Positions 24,032-33,905 of a stretch of DNA of 64,000 nucleotides are shown one piece after another (positions within the stretch are counted from its first letter, which is position 1; the number at the start of each line of letters is the position of its first letter). Made by a program: the position numbers and the translations under genes. The stretch is from Klebsiella pneumoniae (GTDB lineage Bacteria; Pseudomonadota; Gammaproteobacteria; Pseudomonadales; UBA5518): positions 1-64,000 of the forward strand of contig CAMAXE010000022.1 in the NCBI GenBank assembly GCA_945862145.1, given 5' to 3'. The notes under the pieces are model-generated. The model saw only the letters and a program-made list of their open reading frames with translations, was not told the origin of the DNA and searched no databases.

Positions 24032-25936
24032 ATGCGTATCAGAAAAACACTCATCGCCGCGCTGGGCGCCAGTCTGCTTTCGCTGCAACTGGGCGCTGCA
24101 CCCTTGCCGGCCATTCCGGCGCCGCAGGACCGTGATTTCGGCGGTGAGATCCGCCTGCACGCCGACGCGAGCGACATCGACCGGCGCATCGTCCACGTCC
24201 GCGAGACCATCACGCACCCCCCTGCCGATCTCGTGCTGCTGTATCCCCAGTGGCTACCGGGCGTGCACGCACCGGCGGGTCAGATTGACAAACTCGCGGG
24301 GCTATCGCTGCGCGCTGACGGCAAAGCTGTCCGCTGGCAGCGCGATCCGCTCGATGTCTTTGCGATCCATGTGGCAGTCCCGCCGGGAACGGACGCGCTC
24401 GATATCGAGTTCGATTACCTGTCACCGACCAGCGACGCCGTGGCAGCGGCCGAGATCAGCCGCGACCTAATGCTGCTCGAGTGGCCTGCGCTGGTGCTCT
24501 ATCCCGCCGGCCATTACGCGCAGCGCATCCCGGTTACGGCGAGTCTCACGCTGCCTGCGGGCTGGAGCCTGGGGACGGCCTTGCAGGTGGCACACGCGGA
24601 GGGCGCGCGCAGCAATTTCGCGCCCACGGATCTGGAGACCCTGATAGACAGCCCTGTCTACGCGGGCCGCCATGCGCGGCGCATCGACCTCGACCCGGGC
24701 AGCAAGGAGCCGGTGTTTCTCAACATCTTTGCCGATCGCCCCTCCTCACTCGAGGCGAGCGATGCGGAGCTAGCCGCCCATCGCAATCTGGTGCGACAGG
24801 CCGATCGCCTCTACGGCGCGCGCCACTTTGCGCACTACGACTTCCTGCTGAGCCTGAGCGACCAGATCGGCCAGATCGGGCTGGAACACCACCAGTCGAG
24901 CGAGAACGGGCAGGACCCCGACTACTTCAGGGATCGCGCGAACCAGCTCTCCGGGCGCGATCTGCTGGGCCACGAATACACGCACTCCTGGAACGGCAAG
25001 TTCCGCCGCCCCGCGGGCCTGTGGACACCCAACTACAACGTGCCCATGCAAGGCAGCTTGCTGTGGGTCTACGAGGGGCAGACACAGTACTGGGGCCAGG
25101 TGCTGACCGCGCGCTCAGGCATCTGGAGCGCCGCCGAGGCACGCGACTCCCTCGCCTCGGTCGCCGCGTACTTCGAGGACCAGGCCGGTCGCTCGTGGCG
25201 AGCACTCGTCGACACCACCAGCGATCCCATCATGAATCCGCGCAGCGCCCAGTCGTGGCCGACCTGGCAGCGCTTCGCGGACTACTACTCGGAGGCACAA
25301 CTGATCTGGCTGGATGCCGACACACTGATCCGCGAGCGCTCGGCCGGACGCCGCTCGCTGGATGATTTCGCACGCGCTTTCTTCGGCGTCGAGAACGGCC
25401 GCGTCACGCCACTCACCTACACGCAGGAGGATGTGGTGAAGACGCTGGACCAGGTAGAGCCCTACGACTGGGCGGGCTTCCTGGAAACGCGCATCTACCA
25501 TGCCGGTGGCGCCGCACCACTCGATGGAATCACCCGCGGCGGCTACACGCTCGTGTATCAGGACACGCCCAACGCCATGGACAAGAGTGATGATGCGCAG
25601 CGCAAGGTGGCGTCATTCCGCCATTCCATAGGCTTCATCGTGCGCGACGAGGACAGCACGCTTGCCGAAGTCACCTGGGGCCGCGCGGCCTTCAAGGCCG
25701 GGCTCACCGAAGGCATGACCCTGTTGGCGGTAAACGGCTCTGCCTACACCCGTGCGATCCTGGAAGACGCACTCCGCGAGGCGCAGAAATCCACGCAGCC
25801 CATCGAGCTGATCGTGCGTGTCGCCGACCGCTATCGCGTCGTGAGCGTGGACTACCACGAGGGGCTCCGCTACCCGCACCTGGTGCGCAACCCCCACGTG
25901 CCGGCGCGTCTGGATGACATCCTGAAGCCACGCTGA
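24032..25936 (+). CDS. M61 family metallopeptidase with PDZ domain
   Basis: 634 residues from ATG 24032, six bases after GGAG; ATG 24026 is an alternative. There is a signal peptide (TLIAALGASLLSLQLGAA). An N-terminal beta domain is followed by the zinc motif HEYTH (314-318) with the downstream glutamate in VYEGQTQYWG (348). EHHQSS (285-290) is the usual M61 pre-motif. A C-terminal PDZ-like domain (about 530-610) contains AAFKAGLTEGMTLLAVNG. These glycyl-aminopeptidase-like enzymes are periplasmic. It is divergent from the PQQ dehydrogenase, with 200 bp between start codons. Confidence 0.92.
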   Translation: MRIRKTLIAALGASLLSLQLGAAPLPAIPAPQDRDFGGEIRLHADASDIDRRIVHVRETITHPPADLVLLYPQWLPGVHAPAGQIDKLAGLSLRADGKAVRWQRDPLDVFAIHVAVPPGTDALDIEFDYLSPTSDAVAAAEISRDLMLLEWPALVLYPAGHYAQRIPVTASLTLPAGWSLGTALQVAHAEGARSNFAPTDLETLIDSPVYAGRHARRIDLDPGSKEPVFLNIFADRPSSLEASDAELAAHRNLVRQADRLYGARHFAHYDFLLSLSDQIGQIGLEHHQSSENGQDPDYFRDRANQLSGRDLLGHEYTHSWNGKFRRPAGLWTPNYNVPMQGSLLWVYEGQTQYWGQVLTARSGIWSAAEARDSLASVAAYFEDQAGRSWRALVDTTSDPIMNPRSAQSWPTWQRFADYYSEAQLIWLDADTLIRERSAGRRSLDDFARAFFGVENGRVTPLTYTQEDVVKTLDQVEPYDWAGFLETRIYHAGGAAPLDGITRGGYTLVYQDTPNAMDKSDDAQRKVASFRHSIGFIVRDEDSTLAEVTWGRAAFKAGLTEGMTLLAVNGSAYTRAILEDALREAQKSTQPIELIVRVADRYRVVSVDYHEGLRYPHLVRNPHVPARLDDILKPR

Positions 25937-25970
25937 GCACGAGCCGCAGCGCCGCACGACGCGTGCTCAG
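25933..25970. terminator. Inverted repeat between convergent M61 and TPR genes
   Basis: CTGAGCAC (25933-25940) pairs perfectly with GTGCTCAG (25963-25970). The stem contains the stop codons of both convergent genes. There is no T tract, so it may be a stop-region hairpin, not a full intrinsic terminator. Confidence 0.35.
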
Positions 25971-26566
25971 GGCGGTGGCGGCGTAACTGCCTTGCGTCGG
26001 GCCAACACGCGGTCGAGACGCGACTGCGCGGGGGGCCATCCGGGCGAGAGCTCCAGTGCGCCCCGGTAATCACGCTCGGCAGCGTCCAGATCCGCTTTCG
26101 CCTCCAGCGCCATGCCGCGGTTCAGCAGCACCACGTGCCGCCTGCTGGTGCCCAGGGCGAGCGCGCGGTCGTACTCGGCGATGGCGCCCGGGATGTCACG
26201 CTCGATGAAACGCACATTGCCCCTGCCGACATACGCCTCCGGGAGTCCCGGCCGCAGCGCGAGGGCCCGATCGTAGTCGGCCACTGCGGCACGGTTGTCA
26301 CCCAGCACCGACTGCAGGATGCCGCGGTTAACGAGCGTGCCCGCGCGATCCCGCGGACGGAGCGCGGCAAGTTCGAGCGCGAGGTCGCAGTGCTTCAGGT
26401 CATCGTCCGAGGCGATGCGCACGGTGGCAGCTATCTCGGCGGCCTGCGAGCAGCGGCGCGCGTCTTCGCCCGAGCCGAGCACCACGATCGACTGCGCGTC
26501 GACGCGAGAGGCGCTAACTGCCAGTAGCGCCGCGAGCACCCTGAAGCGGCCATGACGAGCATCCAT
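25967..26566 (-). CDS. Secreted tetratricopeptide-repeat protein
   Basis: 199 residues from ATG 26566, which has GGAGA eight bases upstream; ATG 26581 and GTG 26611 are alternatives. The signal peptide is VLAALLAVSASRVDA. About four TPR units follow, for example NRAAVADYDRALALRPGLPE, GAIAEYDRALALG and DAAERDYRGALELSPGWPP. TPRs mediate protein contacts; no partner is implied by context. It is divergent from the flavoprotein at 26691. Confidence 0.8.
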   Translation of the reverse strand: MDARHGRFRVLAALLAVSASRVDAQSIVVLGSGEDARRCSQAAEIAATVRIASDDDLKHCDLALELAALRPRDRAGTLVNRGILQSVLGDNRAAVADYDRALALRPGLPEAYVGRGNVRFIERDIPGAIAEYDRALALGTSRRHVVLLNRGMALEAKADLDAAERDYRGALELSPGWPPAQSRLDRVLARRKAVTPPPP

Positions 26567-26690
26567 CGGGCGAGTCTCCATGGTTGATTTCCCATTACCA
26601 TTCTCCCCCACTGGAGGGTGAATGCAGAATTAAATGCCCCGGGCCGGAAGTTAAGAGTTAAATGGGCCGGCGAGCATTCGGGATAACCCA

Positions 26691-28170
26691 GTGACAAAGA
26701 AGACCGGGGAGCACTTCGACATTGCCATCGTAGGCGGTGGGCCTTCGGGTTATGCCGCGGCGATGCGTGCCCTCGACTTCGTGAAGCGGGTCGTGGTGAT
26801 TGAGAAAAACCATCTTGGTGGCGCCGGCGCCATCAACGGAGCGCTCTCGAGCAAGACCTGGTGGGCGCTATCGCGGGAAGCCGCGACCCTGCGCGCGGGG
26901 CTCGAACGCTACGGGCTCCCGGCGTATACCCCCTCGATGGCCGCTGTGCGCATCGAGGTGGACCGGGCAATGGCCGAACGCCTCGACCTGATGCAGGCAC
27001 AGATGAATGCAAGGCGGGTACGGCCATCTGCTCAGTTACCGGCAGGGACAGGCGCGGGTGCTGGCGCCGGGCCGTATCGAGCTCACAAGCGCGGAGGGCC
27101 TCTCACTCATCGTGGCGGACAACATCATCCTTGCCACGGGCAGTCGTCCGCGCCACCCGCCTGGCATCCTCGTGGACGAGACGCACATGCTGAGCAGCGA
27201 AGGCATAGAACACCTACAGGAGTTCCCCGCGTCGCTGGTGATCGTGGACGCGGGCGTAATCGGCTGCGAGTACGCCACCATCTTCAGCGGCTTCGGCAGG
27301 ACCCGCGTATTCCTCATTGACAAGGGCGAGCGCATCCTGCCCTCCGAGGACGCCGACGTGGTCGCCGAGGTCGAACATAACCTCGAGGCTGACGGTGTGC
27401 ACATCCACCGCAACTCCCACCTCGTGTCGATGCGCGTCGAGGATGGCGGGGTGCGCTACGAACTCGAGTTCGTCGACGGCGAACAGCGGTCCTTCCTGGT
27501 CGAGAAGGCACTGGTTGCGGTCGGCCGTGTCGCCGCCACCGAGGGCCTCTGGGCCGAGGACGTCGACATCGAAACTGGCGCGAATGGCATCGTTGCCAGC
27601 AGCACCGCCACCAGCGTGCCCGGCATCTACGCCGTGGGTGATCTTACGGCGGACATCGCTCTGGTAAATGTGGGTGAGCTCGAAGGCCGCCACGCCGTCG
27701 AGCTGATCTGCGGCGCGCAACCCGAGCCGCTGATCTACGAGAACATCAGTACCATCATGTTCCTGCACCCGGAGGTGGCCGGGGTGGGCATCAACGAGAC
27801 CCGCGCCGCGGAACTCGGCATCCCGTACCGGGTGGCGACGCTCGCCTACACGGCGATTCCGGGGGCCATCGTCACCCGAGGCGTCCGCGGGTTCATCAAT
27901 CTTCTGGTCACCGACGACGAGCACCTGCGCATTCTCGGCATGCGCGTGGTGGGTCACCAGGCGAGTTCGACCATCCAGGCCGTGGCCCTGCTCATCTCGA
28001 TGAAAAAGGGGATTTCCGAACTCGCTGAATGTGTGCATCCGCACCCTTCGATCAGCGAGGGAATCCAGGAGTGCGTACGCGCGCTGCTGGGCAAATCCAT
28101 TCTCAAACCGCAGGTGACGGGGGGGCAGATCCAGTGCCGAACGGTCAGACCACAGGTCCGATCACGCTGA
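26691..28170 (+). pseudogene. Lipoamide-dehydrogenase-like flavoprotein, interrupted by a +1 frameshift
   Basis: The frame starts at GTG 26691 with GGGPSGYAAAMRALD (FAD) and runs normally to about 27007, where homology moves to the next frame and continues to 28170. Dropping one G from 27016-27018 would restore a single chain of about 490 residues, the family length. The second part has ILATGSRPR, an NAD-binding block (VIVDAGVIGCEYA), GIYAVGDLT and the C-terminal HPHPSISEGIQE with the active-site His/Glu. The redox disulfide motif GGTCLNxGCIPSK is replaced by GGAGAINGALSSK: both cysteines are gone. It may be a real pseudogene or a one-base sequencing error. Confidence 0.75.
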
Positions 28171-28251
28171 ACCCGGCCGTGGCGGCGCCAGTCCGGCTGG
28201 CCCGCAGACGCAGCGGGCGATATCCTTGCCTCCCTTTCGCGCCTTCAGTCC

Positions 28252-28827
28252 ATGCCCCCCATGTCGATATCCAGATTCGCCGCTCAGTTTCGTTTGCGCC
28301 CGACACGCCTTCTGATCGGCATACTGGCGGGCATGGGCCTGATGCAGGCGAGCGCCACACTGCACGCGGCCACGCCTGAGCCCGCGCACACCGAAACCAC
28401 CCTGCCGATGGAGCCCGCGGTGTCGGTTGACCTCACCGCCTCGCAACGCGAGGCCGAGCATAGGGCAGCCCTGGAGCGCGCACGGATCGTGGCCTCGATG
28501 CCGGGAGCCGCCGAACGCGAGGCGATCGTGCCGGAGATCATGCTGATCCAGCGCAAGGCACTGGCCGATCTGGCTGTCACCATGTCCCAGCCGCAGGGCC
28601 CCGCGCAGATCTGGCGCCTGCGCAGCACGGTTCGGCCGGATCTCTACGCCGAGCGGGTCATACCGCGGCTGCTGCGAGCGGGCTTCTCCACCACCCCCGC
28701 CTGCCCCGGGGAGGAATGGAGCGGCAGCCACGGCAAGGCGCGTGTGGCCGTGCGTGTGGAAGAACGCGCCGTAGCGGTGGTTTTGACGCCGGCAACGCTG
28801 CAGTGCGCCGGCGGTGCGGCGCGGTAG
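28252..28827 (+). CDS. Exported hypothetical protein
   Basis: 191 residues from ATG 28252 (ATG 28261 is an alternative). A basic N-terminus is followed by a hydrophobic stretch (LLIGILAGMGLMQASATLHA), a probable signal peptide. The mature part has an Ala/Glu/Arg-rich helix (about 60-110). It ends with a small domain holding two cysteines (TTPACPGEEW and TLQCAGG), a possible disulfide. I recognise no family. It sits between the frameshifted flavoprotein and the convergent SulP gene. Confidence 0.6.
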   Translation: MPPMSISRFAAQFRLRPTRLLIGILAGMGLMQASATLHAATPEPAHTETTLPMEPAVSVDLTASQREAEHRAALERARIVASMPGAAEREAIVPEIMLIQRKALADLAVTMSQPQGPAQIWRLRSTVRPDLYAERVIPRLLRAGFSTTPACPGEEWSGSHGKARVAVRVEERAVAVVLTPATLQCAGGAAR

Positions 28828-28931
28828 GCGCCGGTCGGCAACACGGGGCTCCGTGAATGACCGCGCGACGCTCGGCATGATCCGTGACGCCGAGGAGCGC
28901 GGGCGACCGCCACCACCCGAGTGTTCCCGGT

Positions 28932-30479
28932 CTAGCTCCCCGCCGGGGGATCATCGGCCAGGCACCGGGCGTCCTTGCCAAATACCTGTCGCAGGATGCG
29001 TTCGGCCTGCGGCGGAAATCCCGGAAGCACACGCACCGTGAGCCCCGCGCCCTCGGCCTGTGCCACCACTCGGCGCAGGATCAGCGCGCTCGAGTAGTCA
29101 ATGCGCCCTACCCTCCTCAGATCGAGCACAAGTCGGTCTGCCGCGGGATAGCGCGCGAGCTCTGCCACAAGGGCTTCCTCCAACAACGGAGCAGAGCCGA
29201 AGTACAGCACGCCCACCGCCTCCAGTCTGAGGGTGCTGCCCTCCAGTTCGCTCTTGATCTGGATCCGCCGTTCACGCCAGAGGTGCACGCCCACCGCGCT
29301 GCTGATGCCGATGAACACCCCGAGATCGATGCGCGGCGCCAGCAGCAGCGTGGCGCAGAACGTGACCAGTGACACCGAGGCCTGCGCGGGGGAGATGCGC
29401 AGCAGCGCCAGCGTGGCGCCCAGATCCACCAGCTTTGCCACCGAACTGATGAGCACCGCTGCCAGCACTGCGCGCGGCAATTCGGCAAGAAATCCGGTGA
29501 GCGGCAACAGCAACAGGACGGTGATGCCGGTAACCAGCCCCGCCATCCGCGTGCGCCCGCCGCTCGCCTGGCTGAGTATTGTACGGCTGAAGGACCCGCC
29601 AACCGGCATGCCGCCGAACAGTCCCGCTGCGAGATTGGCTGCACCCTGGCTCAGGAACTCGCGATCGGCATCCCAGGTTTCGCGGTTGCGGGCAGCCATG
29701 CTGCGCGAGATCGCCGCCGCCTCGGAAAAACCCACCAGCGCAATCACCGCACCCGGGATGAGCAGCGCGGGCAGCATGCCCCAAGGCAACGACAGCGATG
29801 GCAGCGCAAGGCCAGCCTGAACCAGTCCCAGCACCGGGCCGCGGTAGTCCAATGTGTGGCTGAGCGCGAGTCCGCCGATGACGGCGCACAAGATCCAGGG
29901 AAAGCGCGGCCACCAGATGCGCCCGCCTTCGATCAGGGCAAAGCTCATCAAGGTCATCAGAAGCGCCCACCGATCCCATTGGTCCGGATGTGCGAACAGC
30001 CGCAGCAGGTTACCGAGAATATCCTGCCCCGGAAGGCTCACGCCAAAGGCGGCTGGCAACTGCGAGCCGAGAATCAGCAGCGCTACCGCAGAACTGAATC
30101 CCACCAGCACAGGCTCGGACATCAGGTAGACCACAAAGCCGGCTCGCAACAGGCCGATCAGCACGCGTATGACACCCACAACCAGCGCGAGCAGGGCCGC
30201 AAGCTCGAGGTACGTGGCAGAGAGGGGAGGCGCAATCACCACCAGGGTGCCGAAGGTGAGGAGGCTGGTCATCGCCACTGGCCCGGTCTGGAGATAGGGC
30301 GAAGACACCAGGAAGGCCGCGGCGATGGGCGCGACGATGGCCGCAATCAGCCCGGAGGACGGCGGCAGGCCCGCAAGCGCCGCGTACGCGATGGCCTGCG
30401 GCAACAGCACCAGCGCCACACTGATGCCGGCGAACACGTCCCCGCGCCAGAGCGCGGCCCGGCTGCGCGGGCCATTCAT
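28932..30479 (-). CDS. SulP (SLC26) anion transporter with STAS domain
   Basis: 515 residues. Some 12-14 helices carry the opening signature VALVLLPQAIAYAALAGLPP and the later GGMPVGGSFSRTILSQASGG. A C-terminal STAS domain (about 415-510) includes LVLDLRRVGRIDYSSA. SulP proteins carry sulfate, bicarbonate or dicarboxylates across the inner membrane. Only the STAS-type tail is present, with no carbonic anhydrase fusion. The nearest sulfur-related gene is the distant TauE/SafE homologue. Confidence 0.92.
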   Translation of the reverse strand: MNGPRSRAALWRGDVFAGISVALVLLPQAIAYAALAGLPPSSGLIAAIVAPIAAAFLVSSPYLQTGPVAMTSLLTFGTLVVIAPPLSATYLELAALLALVVGVIRVLIGLLRAGFVVYLMSEPVLVGFSSAVALLILGSQLPAAFGVSLPGQDILGNLLRLFAHPDQWDRWALLMTLMSFALIEGGRIWWPRFPWILCAVIGGLALSHTLDYRGPVLGLVQAGLALPSLSLPWGMLPALLIPGAVIALVGFSEAAAISRSMAARNRETWDADREFLSQGAANLAAGLFGGMPVGGSFSRTILSQASGGRTRMAGLVTGITVLLLLPLTGFLAELPRAVLAAVLISSVAKLVDLGATLALLRISPAQASVSLVTFCATLLLAPRIDLGVFIGISSAVGVHLWRERRIQIKSELEGSTLRLEAVGVLYFGSAPLLEEALVAELARYPAADRLVLDLRRVGRIDYSSALILRRVVAQAEGAGLTVRVLPGFPPQAERILRQVFGKDARCLADDPPAGS

Positions 30480-30740
30480 GCCGCGTGACTCAGGCGCGGC
30501 TTGCTAAGCCATGCCGACGAGTAACAGCTGGTGGTCTTTAGCGTATCTCCGACCGGTGCCGATGTGCAGACCTCGGGCTCATCACGCGCAGTCATGGCGG
30601 CCCACGGGATCACGATAAGTTGGGATATAGGTATAACATCAGGCGAGGCAACAGGTGCGAGATTCTCGGCGCGCTTCAGAGTCATCCCGGTTCTGTGGCA
30701 CCTTTCCCCATCGACACCACCCAGGCACGGAAACCCGCAT
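30480..30740. other. Divergent control region, SulP / PYROXD2-like gene
   Basis: 260 bp separate two divergent starts. Around 30615-30650 the sequence is unusually A/T-rich for this window and contains TATAAC, a good -10 for the plus-strand gene. I find no convincing -35 at 16-18 bp, so I do not call a promoter. Confidence 0.35.
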
Positions 30741-32348
30741 ATGCACAGCGACTGGGATGCCATCGTCGTCGGCGGGGGCCACAACGGCCTGACCGCGGCG
30801 GCCTATCTGGGACGCGCTGGACTGCGCACCCTGGTGCTGGAGAAGAACCCCGTGGTGGGTGGTGCGGCGGTGAGCGAGGAATTCCATCCCGGCTACCGCA
30901 ATTCGGTGGCCTCGTACGTGGTGAGCCTGCTGCAACCCACCGTGATTGCCGACCTCGAACTGGCGCGACACGGGTTCTCCACCCTCGCGCTCGACAGCAC
31001 CTTCTACCCGCGTCCGGACGGACGGCATCTTTTGCTGACGGGCGAGGAATCGAGCGACCGCGCGCAGATGGAGGCCTTCGAGGCCGGCAGCCACGCGGCA
31101 ATGCAGGCGCTGCACCGCGTCACCAACGAGGCCGGCGAGGTACTGCGCGAGCAATGGCTTCGCGAGCCGCCACGTCTGGTCGGGGCCGGCGCCGCCGACG
31201 CAATGTCCATGCTACGCACCGGGCTTGCCTTCAGAAAGCTCTCGGGCGAGGGACGCCAGCGCCTGCTGCAATTTCTGCTGGGCAGCGCACGCGCGCTGAT
31301 CGAGCGCCACTTCGACAGCGAGGATATGCGCGCCATCTTTTGTGCGGGAACGCTCTCCGGAAACTACGCGAGCCTCCACGCACCGGGTTCCGCGCTGCCC
31401 ATGCTGCACCATGCGGTGGGCGAGGTAGACGGCGTGCGGGGACGCTGGGCACTGGCGCGGGGCGGCATGGGTGCGATCACGCAGGCCATGGCGCGCAGCG
31501 CTGCCGAGCACGGCGTGCAGATCCGTACCGAGGCCGAGGTGGAGCGCCTGCTGATAGACGGCGGACGGGTGCGGGGCGTGCACCTGCGGGGTGGCGAGAA
31601 CCTGCACGCTACAGTGGTGCTCACCAACACCGATCCGCACCGTACCTTCACCCGGCTGGTCGGCGCCGAACATCTGGCGCCGGATTTTGTGAAGGACATC
31701 GAGGTCTGGCGCATGGAGTCCGCATCGATGCGCATGAACCTGGCGCTGCGCGGACTGCCCGAGTTCTACGCCCTGCCTACCGGCGGCGTCGTGGGCCAGC
31801 ACCACCGCTCCTTCATCAACATCGTGCACTCGGCAGACGCCATCGAGCGCACCTACGCCAGCTCGCGGGCCGGCGAGCTGCCCGAGCACCCGGTGATGGA
31901 AATTCTCATTCCCTCCACGGTCGACGACTCGCTCGCCGCACCCGGGCACCACGTGATGAGCCTGCTCTGCAAGTACGTGCCCTACCAACTCTCCGGGGGA
32001 AGGCACTGGCAGGACATGCGCGAGACGGCCGCTGATCACATGCTGGCTTATCTGGGCCGCTACGTGAAAAACCTGGACGAGATCGTGGCGGGCCGCCAGG
32101 TGCTCACGCCCTGGGACATCGAGCAGCGCTTCGGCATGACGCGCGGCGACATCTGCCACGGACGCCTCGAGCCCGACCAGCTCTTCAGCATGCGCCCGCA
32201 CCCGCAGGCGGCGCAGTACGCAACGCCGATACGCGGGCTCTACCTCTGCGGCTCAGGAAGCCACCCCGGCGGTGGCGTCACGGGCGCGCCCGGGCACAAT
32301 GCGGCGCGACGCGTCATCAAGGACTGGAAGAAACTTCGCGCGCGCTGA
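30741..32348 (+). CDS. FAD-dependent oxidoreductase of the phytoene-desaturase/PYROXD2 family
   Basis: 535 residues from ATG 30741. The dinucleotide motif is VVGGGHNGLTAAAYL (9-23), followed by LEKNPVVGGAA. The C-terminal FAD block LYLCGSGSHPGGGVTGAPG is the family hallmark. These enzymes dehydrogenate or isomerise isoprenoid and other hydrophobic substrates. The upstream neighbour is divergent; a P450 gene converges on it downstream. A role in terpenoid or steroid turnover is a reasonable inference from the neighbours only. Confidence 0.9.
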   Translation: MHSDWDAIVVGGGHNGLTAAAYLGRAGLRTLVLEKNPVVGGAAVSEEFHPGYRNSVASYVVSLLQPTVIADLELARHGFSTLALDSTFYPRPDGRHLLLTGEESSDRAQMEAFEAGSHAAMQALHRVTNEAGEVLREQWLREPPRLVGAGAADAMSMLRTGLAFRKLSGEGRQRLLQFLLGSARALIERHFDSEDMRAIFCAGTLSGNYASLHAPGSALPMLHHAVGEVDGVRGRWALARGGMGAITQAMARSAAEHGVQIRTEAEVERLLIDGGRVRGVHLRGGENLHATVVLTNTDPHRTFTRLVGAEHLAPDFVKDIEVWRMESASMRMNLALRGLPEFYALPTGGVVGQHHRSFINIVHSADAIERTYASSRAGELPEHPVMEILIPSTVDDSLAAPGHHVMSLLCKYVPYQLSGGRHWQDMRETAADHMLAYLGRYVKNLDEIVAGRQVLTPWDIEQRFGMTRGDICHGRLEPDQLFSMRPHPQAAQYATPIRGLYLCGSGSHPGGGVTGAPGHNAARRVIKDWKKLRAR

Positions 32349-32448
32349 GCGACGGGTGCAGCAACACGAAGGCCCAGCCAGGTCGATGCTGCAGGCATCG
32401 CCCGGCGCCACGGCGTAGATCACCGACCATCCGCCGCTTGAACACCCG

Positions 32449-33687
32449 CTAGCGGGCGCGAAACGAAACCTGCAACTCGTGAAGACCGCGAAACAGCGAG
32501 CTGGGGATATACCGCGCGCGCTCCACACCCGGCGTGAGGCGGATATCGTCCAGACGTTCGAGGATCCGCCTGAAGGCGACCACCAGCTCCTTACGCGAGA
32601 GCATCATCCCGATGCAGGTGTGTATGCCGCGACTGAAGGCCACGTGGGCGGTCGAAAAATCGCGGCCCACGTCGAAGGTATCCGGGTCGCGAAAGTACTT
32701 CTCGTCGCGATTGGCCGACGTGAACATGAGCAGCAGCATGGTGCCAGCCGGTATGGCCACGCCGCCCAGCTCGGTGTCCTGCACCGCCTGGCGCCACATG
32801 CCCTGGGTCGGTGTCTGCATGCGCAGCAGTTCCTCGACCATGTTGGGAACGAGAGCAGGGTCCGCCCGCACGCGAGCAAGCTGCGCCGGGTTATCGATCA
32901 GCGTGAGCAGGCCCCCGGAGAGCATGTGCGAGGTGGTCGCATTGCCGGCAACCATCAACTGCTGGGCCACGCTCAGCAGCTCCGCCGGGTCCAGCGGGCG
33001 CTCGTCATCCACCCGCGCGTTCAGCAGATCCGTGAGCATGTCGGCGCGCGGTGCGGTACGACGCTCGTCGATGCGTGCCTTCATGTAGTGCTGGAACTCC
33101 ACCACCTGTTCGGCCCGTTCGACCTGCTCGTCCTCCGTGAGAGCGCTGCCGATCAGCTCGATGAAGGCATCGGACCAGGCCTTGACACGCGGCACGTCGG
33201 CCTCGTCGATGCCGAGCTGCTGGGCGATCACGGTGCAGGGCAACGGGATGGCGAACTGGCGCACGAACTCGCACTGCCCGGCCTGCGCAAAGCCATCGAT
33301 CAGCCGGTCGACCATCCCAACCAGGTGCCCCTCGAGGGCGTCGACTTTTTCGCGGGTGAAGGCCCGGTTCACCAGTTTCTTGAAGCGCGTATGCGAGGGC
33401 GGATCGTTGGTGAGCAGAGTCTCGACCTGCGGCCAGCCGCGGGCGTAGATCTCCCGGCAGCGGGCACTGTGGATCGAGGGCCCGAGCAGCGCCTGCTCGT
33501 TACGACTTGAAAACACCAGGGGCTTCATCAGGGCTTCGAGCACCTGGTCGTAGCCGAAGACCATCACGAGATCCTTGCCGGGCATCTTGTAGACCGGACT
33601 CTCGCGACGGCCGATCGCATAGGCGGCGTGCGGCTCGCGCAGATGCTGCTCACTGTCGAAGTCGATGGCATCGAGCCTGCTGCTCAT
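32449..33687 (-). CDS. Cytochrome P450
   Basis: 412 residues, a soluble bacterial P450. GGAGGA immediately precedes ATG 33687, which fixes the start. The heme ligand is Cys358 in FSRGIHTCIG. The ExxR motif lies in EELLRM (286-289), and the I-helix reads VAGNATTSHML, with Asn and Ala where many P450s have Glu/Asp-Thr. No ferredoxin or reductase gene is adjacent, so electron donors must come from elsewhere. It converges on the PYROXD2-like gene and is divergent from the MDR reductase; the three may serve one catabolic route. Confidence 0.92.
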   Translation of the reverse strand: MSSRLDAIDFDSEQHLREPHAAYAIGRRESPVYKMPGKDLVMVFGYDQVLEALMKPLVFSSRNEQALLGPSIHSARCREIYARGWPQVETLLTNDPPSHTRFKKLVNRAFTREKVDALEGHLVGMVDRLIDGFAQAGQCEFVRQFAIPLPCTVIAQQLGIDEADVPRVKAWSDAFIELIGSALTEDEQVERAEQVVEFQHYMKARIDERRTAPRADMLTDLLNARVDDERPLDPAELLSVAQQLMVAGNATTSHMLSGGLLTLIDNPAQLARVRADPALVPNMVEELLRMQTPTQGMWRQAVQDTELGGVAIPAGTMLLLMFTSANRDEKYFRDPDTFDVGRDFSTAHVAFSRGIHTCIGMMLSRKELVVAFRRILERLDDIRLTPGVERARYIPSSLFRGLHELQVSFRAR

Positions 33688-33905
33688 GAATCCTCCCGCG
33701 CAACGCATGGATCGACCGGCGGCAGGCCGGGAATGGTCCGAATGATGACGCATTTCCCGCCTCCGGGCCCACTACACAGCGGCTGGTCGCCCGCGCCCGC
33801 GCCCGGAGTCGGAGAGTCCGCGCAGGTTTTTCACGACGGGGTATTCGAGGGCTCCGGGCATCCCGGTTATAGTTCCGCACCGTAGCGCACCCTCAGGACA
33901 TCATC

